The notes under the pieces: generated by a model
The model's input: only the letters and a program-made list of their open reading frames with translations
Told to the model about the DNA's origin: nothing
Database searches by the model: none
Part shown: piece after piece, positions 35,144 through 35,622 of the stretch
Numbering within the stretch: position 1 is the stretch's first letter
How the letters are laid out: each line of letters opens with the position of its first letter
Position numbers and translations under genes: made by a program
DNA from: CAZCFB01 sp964511535
GTDB lineage: Bacteria; Myxococcota_A; Polyangia; GCA-2747355; CAZCFB01
DNA length: 35,622 bases
Reading direction: 5' to 3'
Assembly (NCBI GenBank): GCA_964511535.1
Contig: CAZEFW010000095.1
Coordinates: 1-35,622 of the forward strand

Positions 35144-35622
35144 TCAGGTCGCGTCGATCTCCAGCAACCACTCCACCGCGGTATCGTAATCCACCGGCAC
35201 CATCCCGTCCCAGGTCGGCTGGCCCGTCTCGCCGTGAATCGAAATCTCCAGCTCCTTGTTCTGCTGTATCAGCCCCTCCACCGGCCTGGGCGGCAGCACC
35301 ACGGGCGGTGGCAGGTGCTCAAGCTGCAGCCCATCGGGTGAGCGGAAGCTGAGTTCGCCTTCTTCTGTCTTCTCCAGGCTGAAACCACCCTCGTGCACAG
35401 CCCTGTGGTGCGTGCTGCAGAGCAGGACCAGGTTGTCGAGGTCCGTCGGACCGCCATCGGCCCAGTGTTTGACATGGTGCATGTGTATGAAGCGCCTGTT
35501 TTCGCAGCCGGGAAACTGGCAGACGCCCTCGTCGCGCACCTTCACCGCTCGCTCCAGGGGGGCGCTTGCTCGACGGCTGGAACGGTTCCGCGGAACCGCG
35601 CCGTTAGAATTTTCCACTGGCA
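35144..35622 (-). CDS. HNH endonuclease domain protein of the 13E12/DUF222 type (N-terminus beyond window)
   Basis: About 159 residues are in the window and the frame stays open to the right edge; a GTG at 35617 looks internal, because related proteins have a long DUF222 domain before this point. The typical junction GAVPRNRSSRRASAPLERA leads to the HNH nuclease domain: CQFPGCENRRFIHMHHVKHW, ADGGPTDLDNLVLLCSTHH and RAVHEGGF. HH, N and H catalytic/metal positions and the CxxxxC pair are intact. The C-terminal 80 residues are a variable tail. Members of this family occur in many copies in some genomes (13E12 repeats in mycobacteria) and are suspected mobile or selfish elements. Confidence 0.88.
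   Translation of the reverse strand, partial: PVENSNGAVPRNRSSRRASAPLERAVKVRDEGVCQFPGCENRRFIHMHHVKHWADGGPTDLDNLVLLCSTHHRAVHEGGFSLEKTEEGELSFRSPDGLQLEHLPPPVVLPPRPVEGLIQQNKELEISIHGETGQPTWDGMVPVDYDTAVEWLLEIDAT

Noticed and set aside
34746..35189. Possible 147-residue gene in the right intergenic region
   Set aside because: No ribosome site, composition changes from GT- to CA-rich along it, no recognisable domain, and its end overlaps the HNH gene.

Overview
The window is a chromosomal segment from a GC-rich (about two-thirds G+C by eye) Gram-negative bacterium. Outer-membrane biology is evident: a TamB-like protein, a type II secretion system (T2SS) and at least six predicted lipoproteins. A tandem Cys-rich lipoprotein, an AgmX/TonB-like C-terminal domain, SBBP-like propeller lipoproteins and a eukaryote-like steroid 5-alpha-reductase together suggest Myxococcota or a related former deltaproteobacterial lineage. 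This placement is inference from gene content; there is no rRNA or phylogenetic marker in the window.

Layout. (1) 1-852, minus: XerD-like recombinase, cut by the left edge. (2) 937-7474, plus: tight operon of sulfotransferase, GT4 glycosyltransferase and a 1470-residue TamB-like protein. (3) 7529-8218, plus: stand-alone cobalamin-binding protein with CarH/LitR-type signatures. (4) 8222-11755: Cys-rich repeat lipoprotein with a C2-like domain, steroid 5-alpha-reductase homologue and two small lipoproteins, packed with very short or overlapping convergent ends. (5) 11864-14908, plus: long-form urocanate hydratase and an SrkA-type kinase, followed by a calcineurin-like phosphoesterase lipoprotein (15013-16173) and a GAF-GAF-GGDEF diguanylate cyclase (16270-17901). 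A strong bidirectional terminator closes this part. (6) 18058-32990, minus: T2SS cluster gspD-E-F-G-H-I-J-K-L-M-N, then a SYLF-like secreted protein and a TPR/AgmX-type lipoprotein. A good sigma70-like promoter lies upstream of gspD. gspC and the prepilin peptidase gene are not in the window. (7) 33242-34666, minus: beta-propeller-type lipoprotein. (8) 34667-35143: non-coding, with an imperfect direct repeat and a hairpin. (9) 35144-35622, minus: C-terminal part of a 13E12/DUF222-type HNH protein running off the right edge.

How the genes work together. GspD would form the outer-membrane channel. GspE drives the system, with GspF, GspL and GspM as inner-membrane platform. GspG is the major pseudopilin and GspH-I-J-K the tip. 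GspH, GspI and GspK carry unusual acidic or serine-rich insertions.

The least explained signal is a set of intergenic heptamer arrays. At least six loci carry blocks of about four tandem 7-bp units (28 bp). The heptamer differs between loci (GGCTTGA/TCAAGCC, GTCGACA, AACAAAA-like, TCGGGAG). At three loci a block is paired with an inverted block, giving large potential hairpins, one of them inside the T2SS operon between gspE and gspF. These resemble the heptanucleotide STRR repeats of cyanobacteria in form, but seem undescribed for this kind of genome.
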